Shown: positions 1 to 8,569, counted from the first letter of the stretch. The stretch: 64,000 bases of DNA from Blautia sp. MSJ-19 (GCF_018918125.1 NZ_JAHLQA010000042.1:124001-188000), one strand, 5' to 3'. Numbers and translations are program-made. Notes: generated by a model from the letters alone, not told the origin.

Positions 1-6
1 CAGGTA

Positions 7-15
7 TGTTATAAT
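7..15 (+). promoter_or_regulatory. Extended -10 promoter element for the antiporter gene
   Basis: TGTTATAAT is an extended -10 (TGn followed by a perfect TATAAT) 38 bases before the antiporter start. The -35 would lie outside the window, so only half of the promoter can be seen. Confidence 0.55.
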
Positions 16-52
16 CACCACTGGTTGAAAACTAAACGTGGGGGTGACATCT

Positions 53-1492
53 TTGAAAAAAACAGTAACATTTCTTGGAATGCTTCTGACAATGCTTTTG
101 ATGTATTCGACAGGTGTCTGGGCAGCTGGCAGTGGAGAGACGACTACTCAGGTGCCGGTCTGGCTGTGCATTCCTTTTGCAGGACTTCTGTTGTGCATCG
201 CAGTAATGCCACTGGTCAGAGCGGAGTGGTGGGAAGCACATCAGCCGCATGTGGTTCTTATGTGGATCTTGCTGATGATAATTCCTTTTGCGATTGTGTA
301 TGGCGCAGGGAAAGCAACGGAGACAGTCCTTGAATGTATCGTAAACGATTATCTGACTTTTATCGTTCTTCTGTTTGGACTTTTCTGTGTTTCCGGTAAT
401 ATTACCATGGAGGGAGACTTTGCAGGTTCGCCTCGTGTAAATGCCTGCCTTCTTGCCTTCGGAACACTTTTATCCAGCTGTATCGGAACTACCGGAGCAA
501 GTATGCTGATGGTCCGTCCGGTAATTAAAATGAATTCCTGGAGAAAGCGAAAAAGCCACATTATGGTATTTTTCATTTTTATGGTATCCAATATGGGAGG
601 ATGCCTGACACCGATCGGAGATCCGCCGCTTCTTATGGGATTTATGAGGGGCGTACCGTTTTTCTGGAGCCTGCATCTGTTTCCGGTTCTGCTCTTTAAC
701 ATGGTGATCATGCTGTTTGTATTCTATCATGTTGACAAACGGGCATATCGTAAGGATATTGCACAGGGACGTAAACCGGATATCAGCAAACCTGGTACAG
801 AATTCCACATTGACGGATTGCATAATATTATTTTCCTGATCATGATCGTGGCAGCGGTCATTTTAAGCGGTGTGCTTCCGAGTCTTTCTGCATTCCAGAA
901 TGCAGCAGGTGAGGTGCTGGGAATTCATATTTTCGGAGAAGTGACACTGACTTATCCGGCACTGATCGAGATAGTGATGATCCTTCTTGCTGCTTTTCTG
1001 TCTTTCAAAACGACAGACAAAAGTATTCGAAGAAGAAACCATTTTACATGGGGAGCAATCCAGGAGGTTGCGGTACTGTTCATAGGTATCTTTATTACTA
1101 TGCAGCCGGCACTGATGCTTCTGAAAGCACTTGGTCCGCATATTGGGCTTTCCAGTCCACGCGAAATGTTCTGGGCGACCGGCGCACTGTCCAGTTTTCT
1201 GGATAATACACCAACATATCTGGTGTTCCTTACCACAGCGGGAACCCTTGGTTTTATGAATGGAGTTACCACGAGTCTTGGCACAGTTCCGGTGAAACTG
1301 TTGTCTGCGATTTCCTGCGGTGCAGTATTCATGGGAGCGAATACATATATTGGTAATGCACCGAACTTCATGGTAAAATCTATTTCTGACGAAAACGGTG
1401 TCAATATGCCGTCCTTCTTCGGATACATATTATGGTCACTGGTATTTCTGGTTCCGGTATTTATATTGGATATGCTTGTGTTCTTTATGTAA
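53..1492 (+). CDS. NhaD/CitMHS-type sodium:proton antiporter
   Basis: Polytopic inner-membrane ion transporter of the ArsB/NhaD superfamily, probably exchanging Na+ for H+; a citrate-type carboxylate substrate cannot be excluded. About a dozen hydrophobic segments are present, with family signatures GDPPLL after a GGCLTPI turn near residue 185, LDNTPTYL near 390 and GNAPNF near 435. The TTG start is preferred because GGGGGTG sits seven bases upstream; an in-frame GTG 15 bases earlier would overlap that site. The N-terminus is hydrophobic and ends VWAAGSG, so it may be a cleavable signal. A cytidylate-kinase-like gene follows after 12 bases, probably in the same operon. Family is certain, substrate is not. 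Confidence 0.82.
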   Translation: MKKTVTFLGMLLTMLLMYSTGVWAAGSGETTTQVPVWLCIPFAGLLLCIAVMPLVRAEWWEAHQPHVVLMWILLMIIPFAIVYGAGKATETVLECIVNDYLTFIVLLFGLFCVSGNITMEGDFAGSPRVNACLLAFGTLLSSCIGTTGASMLMVRPVIKMNSWRKRKSHIMVFFIFMVSNMGGCLTPIGDPPLLMGFMRGVPFFWSLHLFPVLLFNMVIMLFVFYHVDKRAYRKDIAQGRKPDISKPGTEFHIDGLHNIIFLIMIVAAVILSGVLPSLSAFQNAAGEVLGIHIFGEVTLTYPALIEIVMILLAAFLSFKTTDKSIRRRNHFTWGAIQEVAVLFIGIFITMQPALMLLKALGPHIGLSSPREMFWATGALSSFLDNTPTYLVFLTTAGTLGFMNGVTTSLGTVPVKLLSAISCGAVFMGANTYIGNAPNFMVKSISDENGVNMPSFFGYILWSLVFLVPVFILDMLVFFM

Positions 1493-1504
1493 GGGGGGAG
1501 AGTT

Positions 1505-2515
1505 ATGTCAGAAAATATCAATCGTGAAATTTATACAGAACTTGCCAATCGTATCTACGATCTGGATGCAGAAGTATACCGTGTTCTGGGATCAGCCCTC
1601 GGACGTACTTTTACAGGAAACCGTGACTCAACGATCCGTACCTTAAGTATGCTGATGTATACCAAGCCGGATGGACACCTTCTTCGAAGCGAGCTTGCGT
1701 TGATCAGTAATATGGCACGTACCATCAAAGATGAAAAAGAAAAAAGTCGTCTGATGACAGAGTATGACGAAATCCTGAAAGCAATTGAACAGCTTCCGAA
1801 TATGTTTGGATCTACGGATATTCTGGATGCAGAGCGTGTTGCACTGAACCTGGCAGCCAGAAGAGAAAAAATTTCAGAAAATGACCATCTTGTGATCTGC
1901 ATCAGCCGTACACAGGGAAGCGCCGGCAATGATATCGGATTTGAGCTCGCGGATAATCTGCGTATCAACTATTATGATGTTGAGATCTTTGATCAGGTTC
2001 TGAAACGTCTGGAAGCAGAAAAAGGCGAGGTACAGGATAAAGAAAACTTTACTGAATTTAATAAATATGGCAAAAAAACGCATGAAAGCCTGAAAACCAA
2101 GCTCAAAGAGCTGAATCGCTATCATGGATTGTCCAAACAGGATGCGGTGTTTTTTAATATGAGTGATTTGATCTGCGAACTGGCAAAGACGGAAGACTGT
2201 CTGATCATGGGACGCTGTGCAGATGCAATTCTTAAAAACAATCATATTCCGCATATCAGCATCTTTATCAGTGCACCGTTTCAGGTACGTGTGCAGCATG
2301 TTATGGATGTCCGCAACATGGACATGAAGCAGGCAGTGCGTTTTCTGAAGAAGATGGATAAACAGCACAGAAGATATTATGAGTTTTACACTGGCGAAAA
2401 ATGGGGCAAGCCGGAGAATTATGATCTCTGCATCAACAGTGCGAACTATGGTATCAAAGAAACCATCGATGTGATCAAACGACTGCTGAATCAGCAGACA
2501 CAGGAACGAAGATAA
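1505..2515 (+). CDS. Cytidylate kinase-like family protein
   Basis: A 336-residue cytosolic protein. The C-terminal two thirds (from about residue 128) match the cytidylate-kinase-like fold, starting with a strand and a P-loop-like SRTQGSAGNDIG and running to a helical lid rich in Arg (DVRNMDMKQAVRFLKK). The first 125 residues are a charged, helical extension not found in true CMP kinase Cmk, so it should not be called cmk. Substrate is unknown; members of this family commonly sit beside transporters and regulators. It follows the antiporter by 12 bases with an AGGGGGGAG ribosome site, so the two are likely co-transcribed. A bidirectional terminator follows. Confidence 0.75.
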   Translation: MSENINREIYTELANRIYDLDAEVYRVLGSALGRTFTGNRDSTIRTLSMLMYTKPDGHLLRSELALISNMARTIKDEKEKSRLMTEYDEILKAIEQLPNMFGSTDILDAERVALNLAARREKISENDHLVICISRTQGSAGNDIGFELADNLRINYYDVEIFDQVLKRLEAEKGEVQDKENFTEFNKYGKKTHESLKTKLKELNRYHGLSKQDAVFFNMSDLICELAKTEDCLIMGRCADAILKNNHIPHISIFISAPFQVRVQHVMDVRNMDMKQAVRFLKKMDKQHRRYYEFYTGEKWGKPENYDLCINSANYGIKETIDVIKRLLNQQTQERR

Positions 2516-2532
2516 AAGAATATACATAAGAT

Positions 2533-2584
2533 AAAAATCCGCAGAATGTTGTTCGGGATGGAACAGCAGCCTGCGGATTTTTTT
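2533..2584. terminator. Bidirectional rho-independent terminator
   Basis: AAAAATCCGCAG pairs with CTGCGGATTTTT across a 26-base loop. The A and T runs on both sides let it end both the cytidylate-kinase-like gene (plus) and the convergent PAS/HTH regulator (minus), whose stop codon lies in the T run. Confidence 0.8.
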
Positions 2585-3230
2585 ATTTGTTTACATCAAT
2601 ATAGCTGTACAGGGTATATTTGGAAATGCCAAAATAATTGGCGACTTTGTCTCCGGATTTGGTGATCAGGAATGCACCGGAGTCATTCAGGAACTGGATC
2701 GCGGTTACTTTGTCCTCTTTGTTCATTAATGCAACCGGTTTGCCGACCAGAGCAACTGATTCTTCGATCAGATGATCAAGCAGGTCATTGACACTGTGTG
2801 TGATCTCTTTTGGTTTTTCTTCTTTGTTTACCGGAGTGACCAGGGAGTGCAGGGCACTTTCGATCATAGTCAGTTTGGTGATATCATAATTGATTCCAAA
2901 TACATAATGCAGGGTTCCGTCATCATCACGGATATAGGAAGTGCTGCATTTTAAAATCTTACCATCTGAGGTTTTCATCAGATATCCGGAGTGATCCTGG
3001 ATTTCTTCCTCCGGGTGATCTCCCTTTTTGTTGTTATGTCTGATTACGTCAAAAACGGCATTGGAAGGTCCGTCGCCGATTCCTCTGCCCGTGACATGAC
3101 CGTTTTCAATATAAACAATGGAATGCTCTGGATCGTTGGTCTTGAGATCGTGTATTACGATTTCACAGTCAGGACCAAATTGAGAAGCAAGATCTCTGGC
3201 AATCTGTTTTAATACAGTCAGACGTCCCAT
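2583..3230 (-). CDS. YheO-like PAS / helix-turn-helix transcriptional regulator
   Basis: A 215-residue DNA-binding regulator. Residues ~5-115 resemble the YheO-type PAS domain (FGPDCEIVIHDL, then SYIRDDDGTLHYVFGINYDIT). The C-terminus (~150-215) is a HTH_22-like domain ending in a recognition-helix signature, VANYFGISKYTLYSYI. This architecture is shared with DauR/YheO regulators, which sense small metabolites. It is divergently placed to the dihydropyrimidinase-hydE unit, which makes that unit a reasonable target; this is inference from position only. The start is ATG with a GGAGGAGG site just upstream. Confidence 0.78.
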   Translation of the reverse strand: MGRLTVLKQIARDLASQFGPDCEIVIHDLKTNDPEHSIVYIENGHVTGRGIGDGPSNAVFDVIRHNNKKGDHPEEEIQDHSGYLMKTSDGKILKCSTSYIRDDDGTLHYVFGINYDITKLTMIESALHSLVTPVNKEEKPKEITHSVNDLLDHLIEESVALVGKPVALMNKEDKVTAIQFLNDSGAFLITKSGDKVANYFGISKYTLYSYIDVNK

Positions 3231-3435
3231 TCGTATTCCTCCTCCACATATTAGATAACTATTATTAATATAACATAAAATTTTTTTAAGATAAAGATTT
3301 TTCTTATAAAAATTAAGTATGCCTTAAAAAAATTGTTCAAATTATGTCCGAATGCGTAGATAATAGTTGCTGCTGCCATGGAAGAATGCTATATTTATTT
3401 TATCAGCAAACAAAAATGTTTTGGGGGTGAAAGAT
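3231..3435. promoter_or_regulatory. Divergent AT-rich control region between regulator and dihydropyrimidinase
   Basis: These 205 bases are very AT-rich and must hold the start sites of both flanking genes. I see no convincing -35/-10 pair on either strand; the best plus-strand guess is TTGTTC near 3333 with TAGATA near 3357. An operator for the divergent PAS/HTH regulator would be expected here, but I cannot point to a clear palindrome. Confidence 0.35.
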
Positions 3436-4809
3436 GTGAAATATTTATTAAAAAACGGAACAGTTGTCACAGGCGAACGATCAGAGCAGCTTGATGTACT
3501 GGTGGAAGGTGAAAAAATTGTTCAGGTAGGGAAAAATCTCGCAGCAGATGATGCGGAGCAGCTCGATGTGAGCGGAAAGCTGCTTTTCCCGGGGTTTATA
3601 GATGGACATACACATTTTGATCTGGAAGTGGCAGGAACTGTGACGGCAGATGATTTTGAGACTGGAACAAAAGCAGCGATACTTGGGGGAACTACGCTGG
3701 TTATTGATTATGCGTCTCAGGACAAAGGAGGACATACTCTCAGAGAAGGACTGGATAAATGGCATCAGAAGGCAGATAACAAATGTTCCTGTGACTATTC
3801 CTTCCATATGTCAATCGTGGAGTGGAATGAAAAGACAGAACAGGAAGTTCAGGATATGATCGATCACGGAATCACAAGTTTTAAACTGTATATGACTTAT
3901 CCGGCTATGATCGTGAATGACTGCGATATGTATAAAATTCTGAAAAAGCTGGGCGAGTGTGGCTGTTTTGCCGGAGTGCACTGCGAGAATGCAGGAGTGA
4001 TCGATGCGCTGATCGCAGAGGCAAAAAAAGAAGGCAGACTGGGACCGGAAAATCATCCGCTGGTACGTCCGGACACTATGGAGGCAGAAGCTGTACATCG
4101 TCTGCTTGTTATTGCAAAAGAAGCCAATGCACCGGTAATGGTCGTGCATCTTACTAACAAAAAGGCTTTTGAAGAAGTTATGCGTGCAAGGGAAGATGGA
4201 CAGGAAGTATATGCAGAGACATGTCCACAGTATCTTCTGCTGGAAGACAGTGTGTATTCCAAACCTGATTTTCAGGGGGCTGTTTATGTCTGTGCACCTC
4301 CGATCCGCAAAAAAGAGGATCAGGATTGTCTGTGGGAGGCACTTGCAAAAGAAGAGATTCAGACGGTGGCTACAGATCAGTGCAGTTTTACGCTTGCACA
4401 GAAAGCACTTGGAAAAGACGATTTCACAAAGATACCTGGAGGTCTTCCGGGGGTGCAGACAAGAGGAACACTTCTCTATACTTATGGAGTGAAAAAAGGC
4501 AGGATCACGCAGGAACAGATGTGTAAGTTTTTGGCTGAAAATCCGGCGAAGCTGTATGGGGTTTATCCGCAAAAAGGTGTGATCGCGCCTGGAAGTGATG
4601 CAGATATTGTCGTGCTGGACCCGGAAAAAGAGAGTGTGATTTCGGCTGAAACTCACGCGTACAATACAGATAATAACCCGTTTGAGGGCTTTGAGCTGCA
4701 ATGCGGAATCGACAAGGTATTTCTGAGAGGAAATCTGGCAGTAGAAAATGGAAAACTGATCCAGGAGAAGCTTGGCAGATATATCGCCAGAGGAAAAAAG
4801 CAGATATAA
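3436..4809 (+). CDS. hydA: Dihydropyrimidinase / D-hydantoinase
   Basis: A 457-residue cyclic amidohydrolase that opens dihydropyrimidine or hydantoin rings. The metal-binding GFIDGHTH (His58, His60) and FKLYM (Lys150, the carbamylated metal-bridging lysine) are intact, followed by VHCEN and VVHLT histidine motifs. GTG 3436 is chosen because GGGGGTG lies six bases upstream; longer in-frame starts have no ribosome site. hydE starts 23 bases after the stop. The symbol here means hydantoinase and must not be confused with [FeFe]-hydrogenase HydA, even though a hydrogenase maturase gene follows. A divergent PAS/HTH regulator probably controls it. Confidence 0.88.
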   Translation: MKYLLKNGTVVTGERSEQLDVLVEGEKIVQVGKNLAADDAEQLDVSGKLLFPGFIDGHTHFDLEVAGTVTADDFETGTKAAILGGTTLVIDYASQDKGGHTLREGLDKWHQKADNKCSCDYSFHMSIVEWNEKTEQEVQDMIDHGITSFKLYMTYPAMIVNDCDMYKILKKLGECGCFAGVHCENAGVIDALIAEAKKEGRLGPENHPLVRPDTMEAEAVHRLLVIAKEANAPVMVVHLTNKKAFEEVMRAREDGQEVYAETCPQYLLLEDSVYSKPDFQGAVYVCAPPIRKKEDQDCLWEALAKEEIQTVATDQCSFTLAQKALGKDDFTKIPGGLPGVQTRGTLLYTYGVKKGRITQEQMCKFLAENPAKLYGVYPQKGVIAPGSDADIVVLDPEKESVISAETHAYNTDNNPFEGFELQCGIDKVFLRGNLAVENGKLIQEKLGRYIARGKKQI

Positions 4810-4832
4810 GGCTGGACGGATGGAGAGAACAG

Positions 4833-5870
4833 ATGAAAAATTTAATTGATAAACTGCATCAGGAACAGATGCTGACTGCAGAAGAATTTCACTGGCTTCT
4901 GGCGAATCGTTCCCCAGAGGGGGATCAGTATGCACGTGAGCTGGCAAATCAGGTACGGCAGCAGGTATATGGAAATAAGATTTATGTACGCGGGCTGATT
5001 GAATTTACCAATTATTGTAAAAATGACTGTTTTTACTGTGGGATAAGACGAAGTAATGAAAATGCACAGCGTTACAGACTGACAGAGGAAGAAATCCTGG
5101 AATGCTGCAGCCAGGGATATGAACTGGGCTTTCGTACGTTTGTCCTGCAGGGTGGAGAGGATGGATTTTATACGGATCAGAAGATCGTACAGATTGTGCG
5201 TAAGATCAAAGAAAAGTATCCGGACTGCGCAGTGACACTTTCAATCGGCGAAAAATCAGAAGACAGCTATCGTGCGTTCAGGGAGGCAGGAGCGGATCGC
5301 TATCTTCTGCGTCATGAAACCGCCGATCCACGTCATTACAGCCGTCTGCATCCACCGAAGATGTCCTGTGAACATCGCAAAAACTGTCTGCGGACACTCA
5401 AGAAACTTGGATATCAGACTGGAGCCGGTTTTATGGTGGGTTCACCACTTCAGACAGTAGATGATCTTGTAGAAGATTTTCTTTTCCTGAAAGAACTGAA
5501 TCCTGAAATGGTGGGAATCGGTCCATTTATTGCGCATCAGGATACGCCGTTCTGCAATGAACGAAGTGGAACGCTGGATGATACGTTGTTCTATCTTGCC
5601 CTGTTGCGTCTGATGCTGCCCAAAGTGCTGCTTCCTGCAACAACGGCACTGGGAACGATTCATCCAAAAGGCAGAGAACTGGGAGTGCTTTCCGGAGCGA
5701 ATGTAGTGATGCCAAATCTGTCGCCGGTTTCGGTGAGAAAGAAGTATATGCTTTACGATGGCAAGATCTGTACAGGAGATGAAGCGGCAGAATGCAGGAT
5801 GTGCCTGAACAGAAGGATGGAAACTATCGGCTGTGAGATCGTGACAGACCGGGGGGATTACAAACAGTAA
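4833..5870 (+). CDS. hydE: [FeFe]-hydrogenase H-cluster radical SAM maturase HydE
   Basis: A 345-residue radical-SAM enzyme used, with HydF and HydG, to assemble the di-iron subcluster of [FeFe] hydrogenase. The SAM cluster motif CKNDCFYC (Cys62, Cys66, Cys69) is intact and is followed by an LQGGEDG glycine motif; C-terminal cysteines (CTGDEAAECRMC) resemble the second-cluster region found in many HydE proteins. The start ATG 4833 has GGAGAG upstream; longer frames run into the previous gene. No hydF, hydG or hydrogenase structural gene is in the window. A BioB/PylB-type paralogue is the main alternative, but overall similarity favours HydE. Confidence 0.85.
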   Translation: MKNLIDKLHQEQMLTAEEFHWLLANRSPEGDQYARELANQVRQQVYGNKIYVRGLIEFTNYCKNDCFYCGIRRSNENAQRYRLTEEEILECCSQGYELGFRTFVLQGGEDGFYTDQKIVQIVRKIKEKYPDCAVTLSIGEKSEDSYRAFREAGADRYLLRHETADPRHYSRLHPPKMSCEHRKNCLRTLKKLGYQTGAGFMVGSPLQTVDDLVEDFLFLKELNPEMVGIGPFIAHQDTPFCNERSGTLDDTLFYLALLRLMLPKVLLPATTALGTIHPKGRELGVLSGANVVMPNLSPVSVRKKYMLYDGKICTGDEAAECRMCLNRRMETIGCEIVTDRGDYKQ

Positions 5871-5896
5871 TGCAATTGCAGGCTGTGAAAAAAGGC

Positions 5897-5926
5897 TTGC
5901 ATAATATACCAGTATTGGAGTATAGT
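5897..5926 (+). promoter_or_regulatory. Candidate promoter of the SH3b lipoprotein gene
   Basis: TTGCAT and TATAGT are separated by 18 bases and placed 40 bases before the start codon, with no terminator between. A sigA-type promoter is a fair reading; the 18-base spacer is slightly long. Confidence 0.5.
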
Positions 5927-5966
5927 GTTGTTATGCTTATGCGCTATAAAGGAGGAAATTATTTCT

Positions 5967-6425
5967 ATGAAGAAATCCAGATTACTGATCGTGCTTGCCG
6001 GGCTGGCTGTGGCGGCGTCCGGATGCGGATACAGCACCGGTGGAGAGGATTCTACGGTGACTGTGATTGAAGCAACTCCGACTCCAACTGCGACACCAAC
6101 ACCGGAAGTGACACCGACACCGGAGGCAACACCAACGCCGGCACCGGAAATGTCACAGACTGCGAGCGGTGTAAATATCATAAAACAAGATGCAACTTAT
6201 TATGCGATTGAAGGTGTAAATGTTCGTTCTGATTGCAGTACAGATGCACAGATCATTACCGGAACAACGGTTGGACAGACATTGACCAGTACCGGTGTGA
6301 GTGAGGATGGACAGTGGGTAGAGGTCAGCATTAATGACCAGACTGGCTATGTAAATGCACAGTATGTATCTACAGAAGCTCCGGCGGGTACCACAACTGC
6401 GGATGCGACAGCGGCTGCCCAGTAG
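5967..6425 (+). CDS. Small SH3b-domain lipoprotein with Thr-Pro linker
   Basis: A 152-residue exported lipoprotein. The N-terminus has MKKSR, a hydrophobic stretch and a lipobox ending ASGC (Cys20). Residues ~35-60 are a TPTP/EATPTP linker, probably extended and wall-spanning. Residues ~75-135 form a bacterial SH3 domain (GVNVRSDCSTDA, GQWVEV, GYVNAQYV), which usually binds peptidoglycan or peptides. There is no catalytic domain, so it is likely a surface binding or adaptor protein. ATG 5967 is preferred to an upstream in-frame start because AAGGAGG lies 12 bases before it and the signal peptide begins there. It has its own promoter and terminator. Confidence 0.8.
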   Translation: MKKSRLLIVLAGLAVAASGCGYSTGGEDSTVTVIEATPTPTATPTPEVTPTPEATPTPAPEMSQTASGVNIIKQDATYYAIEGVNVRSDCSTDAQIITGTTVGQTLTSTGVSEDGQWVEVSINDQTGYVNAQYVSTEAPAGTTTADATAAAQ

Positions 6426-6445
6426 GATTCTGACAGATCACTTAT

Positions 6446-6483
6446 AAAAAGCTGAACTTCTGATTACAGAGGTTCAGCTTTTT
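6446..6483. terminator. Rho-independent terminator between convergent lipoprotein and luxS
   Basis: A 12-bp stem, GCTGAACTTCTG with CAGAGGTTCAGC, closes a four-base loop (one G-U pair). It is flanked by AAAAA and TTTTT, so it can act on both strands. Confidence 0.9.
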
Positions 6484-6507
6484 GAAATATATAGGAAAAT
6501 TGCAGGA

Positions 6508-6987
6508 TTATTCCGGGTAAGTCAGGCGTTCTGGCTTGATATCATAAAGCACATTTGTCAAATATTTATCTGCCAGATATTTTGCCATGCCAAGGTTCAT
6601 ATCCAGATAGTTTCCGCAATCCTTTGCGGAAGCTCCCGGGATTTCACCTTCAAAGTCGCGGATAAATTCAAACATCTCGGTCATGAGGGGCACGATATCT
6701 TTAGATTCGTAATCCCCTGCGAGAAGAAGATAGTTGCCGGTGCGGCATCCCATTGGTCCCCAGTAGATGATTTTCTGACCGAATTCTGCGTGGTTGCGGA
6801 GAAAAGTAGCTGCCAGGTGTTCCATGGCATGGAGTTCTGCTGTGTTCATAACGGGTTCTTCATTGGGGGAAGTCATACGGATATCAAAAGTAGTAATGAC
6901 CTGATCACCAAGGTAGTCCTTGCGGGAGACATAAATACCTGGTTGAAGTTTGATGTGGTCTATGGTAAAACTTGCGATTTTTTTCAT
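6508..6987 (-). CDS. luxS: S-ribosylhomocysteine lyase LuxS
   Basis: A 159-residue metalloenzyme that cleaves S-ribosylhomocysteine to homocysteine and DPD, the precursor of autoinducer-2, as part of SAM recycling. Metal ligands His53 and His57 in ELHAMEH and Cys124 in KDCGNY are present, as is Cys81 of the MGCRTG active-site loop. Length is normal for LuxS. It is monocistronic, with its own promoter, and is divergent from the cyclophilin lipoprotein. No Lsr-type AI-2 receptor or uptake gene is nearby, so a metabolic role is the only one the context supports. Confidence 0.95.
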   Translation of the reverse strand: MKKIASFTIDHIKLQPGIYVSRKDYLGDQVITTFDIRMTSPNEEPVMNTAELHAMEHLAATFLRNHAEFGQKIIYWGPMGCRTGNYLLLAGDYESKDIVPLMTEMFEFIRDFEGEIPGASAKDCGNYLDMNLGMAKYLADKYLTNVLYDIKPERLTYPE

Positions 6988-7019
6988 GGTAGATTCGTCC
7001 TTTCTGTATACTGCTTTTT

Positions 7020-7048
7020 ATTGTAGCAGAGCCCGGCGATGGTTACAA
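7020..7048 (-). promoter_or_regulatory. luxS promoter
   Basis: On the minus strand TTGTAA and TACAAT are separated by 17 bases, with an extended -10 TGC. It is 33 bases upstream of the luxS start. Confidence 0.65.
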
Positions 7049-7056
7049 GTCAGGAT

Positions 7057-7085
7057 TTGACTTTGCATCTTCATAATGGTATATT
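7057..7085 (+). promoter_or_regulatory. Promoter of the cyclophilin lipoprotein gene
   Basis: TTGACT and TATATT are 17 bases apart, with TGG forming an extended -10. It lies 58 bases before the start and is back to back with the luxS promoter. Confidence 0.7.
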
Positions 7086-7143
7086 GATGACAACTGTTCA
7101 CAACAGCGATATGGTAAAAAAGATAAGACAGGAGGAACAGATC

Positions 7144-7887
7144 ATGAAATCCAGAGTTCTGGCAGTGCTTTTTGCAGTTGTATTGGCTGCGGGTACACTT
7201 ACGGGATGCGGCAGCAGCAAAAGTGCAGAAGACACAAAAACAGAAAGTACAGACGACAAATCAGAAGATAAAGATACCGAAAAAGTACAGAATGTGGCAA
7301 GCGAAGAAGAGGCAGAAGAAGCAGGATTTACTGATGGTGCAGACGGAGAGGGAGCAGAGACAGAGGTTCTTGATACAAGCGAAGAACTGACAGGCATTCA
7401 TCATGCAGATATCAGCATCCGCGATTACGGAGATATTCTGGTGGAACTGGATGCGGATACAGCACCGGTCACAGTCACCAATTTCGTAAAGCTGGCACAG
7501 GAAGGCTTTTATGACGGGCTGACCTTCTGGAGGATCATGGATGGCTTTATGATGCAGGGCGGAGATCCGAAGGGAAACGGAACCGGCGGTTCCGGAGAGA
7601 CGATCAAAGGTGAGTTTTCCAGCAATGGTGTAAAGAATGATATTTCTCATGTCAGAGGAACGATTTCCATGGCCAGGTCTTCAGATCCGGACAGTGCAAG
7701 CTCACAATTCTTTATCGTGCAGTCGGACAGCATCTTTCTGGATGGAGACTACGCGGCATTTGGCAGCGTGACAGATGGAATGGATATTGTAGACAAGATT
7801 TGCAAAGAAGCAAAACCAACAGATGATAACGGAACGATCAAGGCGGATGAGCAGCCGGTGATCGAGAGCATCAGGATTACAGACTGA
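7144..7887 (+). CDS. Cyclophilin-type peptidyl-prolyl isomerase lipoprotein
   Basis: A 247-residue extracytoplasmic foldase. It has a lipoprotein signal peptide with lipobox LTGC (Cys22), a Glu/Lys/Asp-rich linker to about residue 85, and a cyclophilin domain (~95-245) with FVKLAQEGFYDG, FWRIMDGFMMQGGDP and ASSQFFI signatures. The catalytic Arg of FxRI and the Gln of MQGGD are kept. It probably assists folding of secreted proteins at the outer face of the membrane. ATG 7144 is chosen over a start 35 codons upstream because the signal peptide and an AGGAGGAAC site begin there. Transcription ends at a strong terminator. Confidence 0.9.
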   Translation: MKSRVLAVLFAVVLAAGTLTGCGSSKSAEDTKTESTDDKSEDKDTEKVQNVASEEEAEEAGFTDGADGEGAETEVLDTSEELTGIHHADISIRDYGDILVELDADTAPVTVTNFVKLAQEGFYDGLTFWRIMDGFMMQGGDPKGNGTGGSGETIKGEFSSNGVKNDISHVRGTISMARSSDPDSASSQFFIVQSDSIFLDGDYAAFGSVTDGMDIVDKICKEAKPTDDNGTIKADEQPVIESIRITD

Positions 7888-7895
7888 TGGAACAG

Positions 7896-7945
7896 GGGAT
7901 GAAGTTCATGGTATTCAGTGCCATGAACTCCGTCCCTTTTGTTTT
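7896..7945 (+). terminator. Rho-independent terminator after cyclophilin gene
   Basis: A long stem of 16 positions (core AGTTCATGG with CCATGAACT, one wobble and one mismatch further out) with a nine-base loop, followed by TTTTGTTTT. The T run overlaps the stop of convergent mnmM. Confidence 0.85.
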
Positions 7946-8507
7946 ACTGGCGGATGATCAGAACTGGAATAGGCGGATCATTGGGGCGGTTATAATAGTC
8001 GCTGCGGATTACCAGATACTGGCGGCTGTCCAGGTTTTTGAGCCATGCAAGTACGGCATCACGCTCTTCAAAACCAGAATCGCCTCCACTGTAGATGCAC
8101 AGAGAAATCAGACCGCCCTTTTTCAGAAGAGAAAGACTTTTTTCCAGGGCCTGTATACTGGAATCTGCGTGAGTGGCTTTTGCATGGTCTCCGCCTGGAA
8201 GATATCCGAGGTTAAAGGTAATGCAGCTGACAGTACCTGGATCGACGTAGTGATCGATGTCTGTGTGCGATTCCAGAAGAAGGGTATAGTTTTCCGGTGC
8301 ATCTGCTTCCTGAAGTTTTCTGCGTGTATTGGTGAGTGCCTGTTCCTGAATATCAAAAGCGAATACGTGTCCTTTTTCTTTGCATAATTTGCTGAGAAGA
8401 AGGGTATCGTTGCCGTTTCCCATAGTGGCATCTATGCAGATGTCACCGGACTGTACCTGTTCGCGGATGAAACGGGCACACCATTGTGTGATCTGAACTG
8501 CTTTCAT
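7944..8507 (-). CDS. mnmM: tRNA mnm5s2U34 methyltransferase MnmM-like
   Basis: A 187-residue class I SAM methyltransferase of the YtqB family, which in Bacillus subtilis completes mnm5s2U at tRNA position 34. Motif I is IDATMGNGNDT (residues 25-35), an acidic FDIQE follows, then FNLGYLPGGDH, and the family-typical C-terminal YYNRPNDPPIPVLI. Older annotations call this family rRNA methylase. The start is ATG with a GGAGG site, and it has its own promoter divergent from coaBC. Confidence 0.82.
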   Translation of the reverse strand: MKAVQITQWCARFIREQVQSGDICIDATMGNGNDTLLLSKLCKEKGHVFAFDIQEQALTNTRRKLQEADAPENYTLLLESHTDIDHYVDPGTVSCITFNLGYLPGGDHAKATHADSSIQALEKSLSLLKKGGLISLCIYSGGDSGFEERDAVLAWLKNLDSRQYLVIRSDYYNRPNDPPIPVLIIRQ

Positions 8508-8540
8508 ATAGAACCTCCGAAATTACAATAAACTGTATTT

Positions 8541-8569
8541 ACTATAGTATAGATTTTTGTGAGTTTCAA
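8541..8569 (-). promoter_or_regulatory. mnmM promoter
   Basis: Minus-strand TTGAAA and TATAGT with a 17-base spacer, 34 bases from the mnmM start. Confidence 0.65.

Noticed and set aside
3811-4947. 378-residue frame antisense to dihydropyrimidinase
   Set aside because: Antisense shadow without domain or ribosome site; the sense gene has intact metal-binding motifs.
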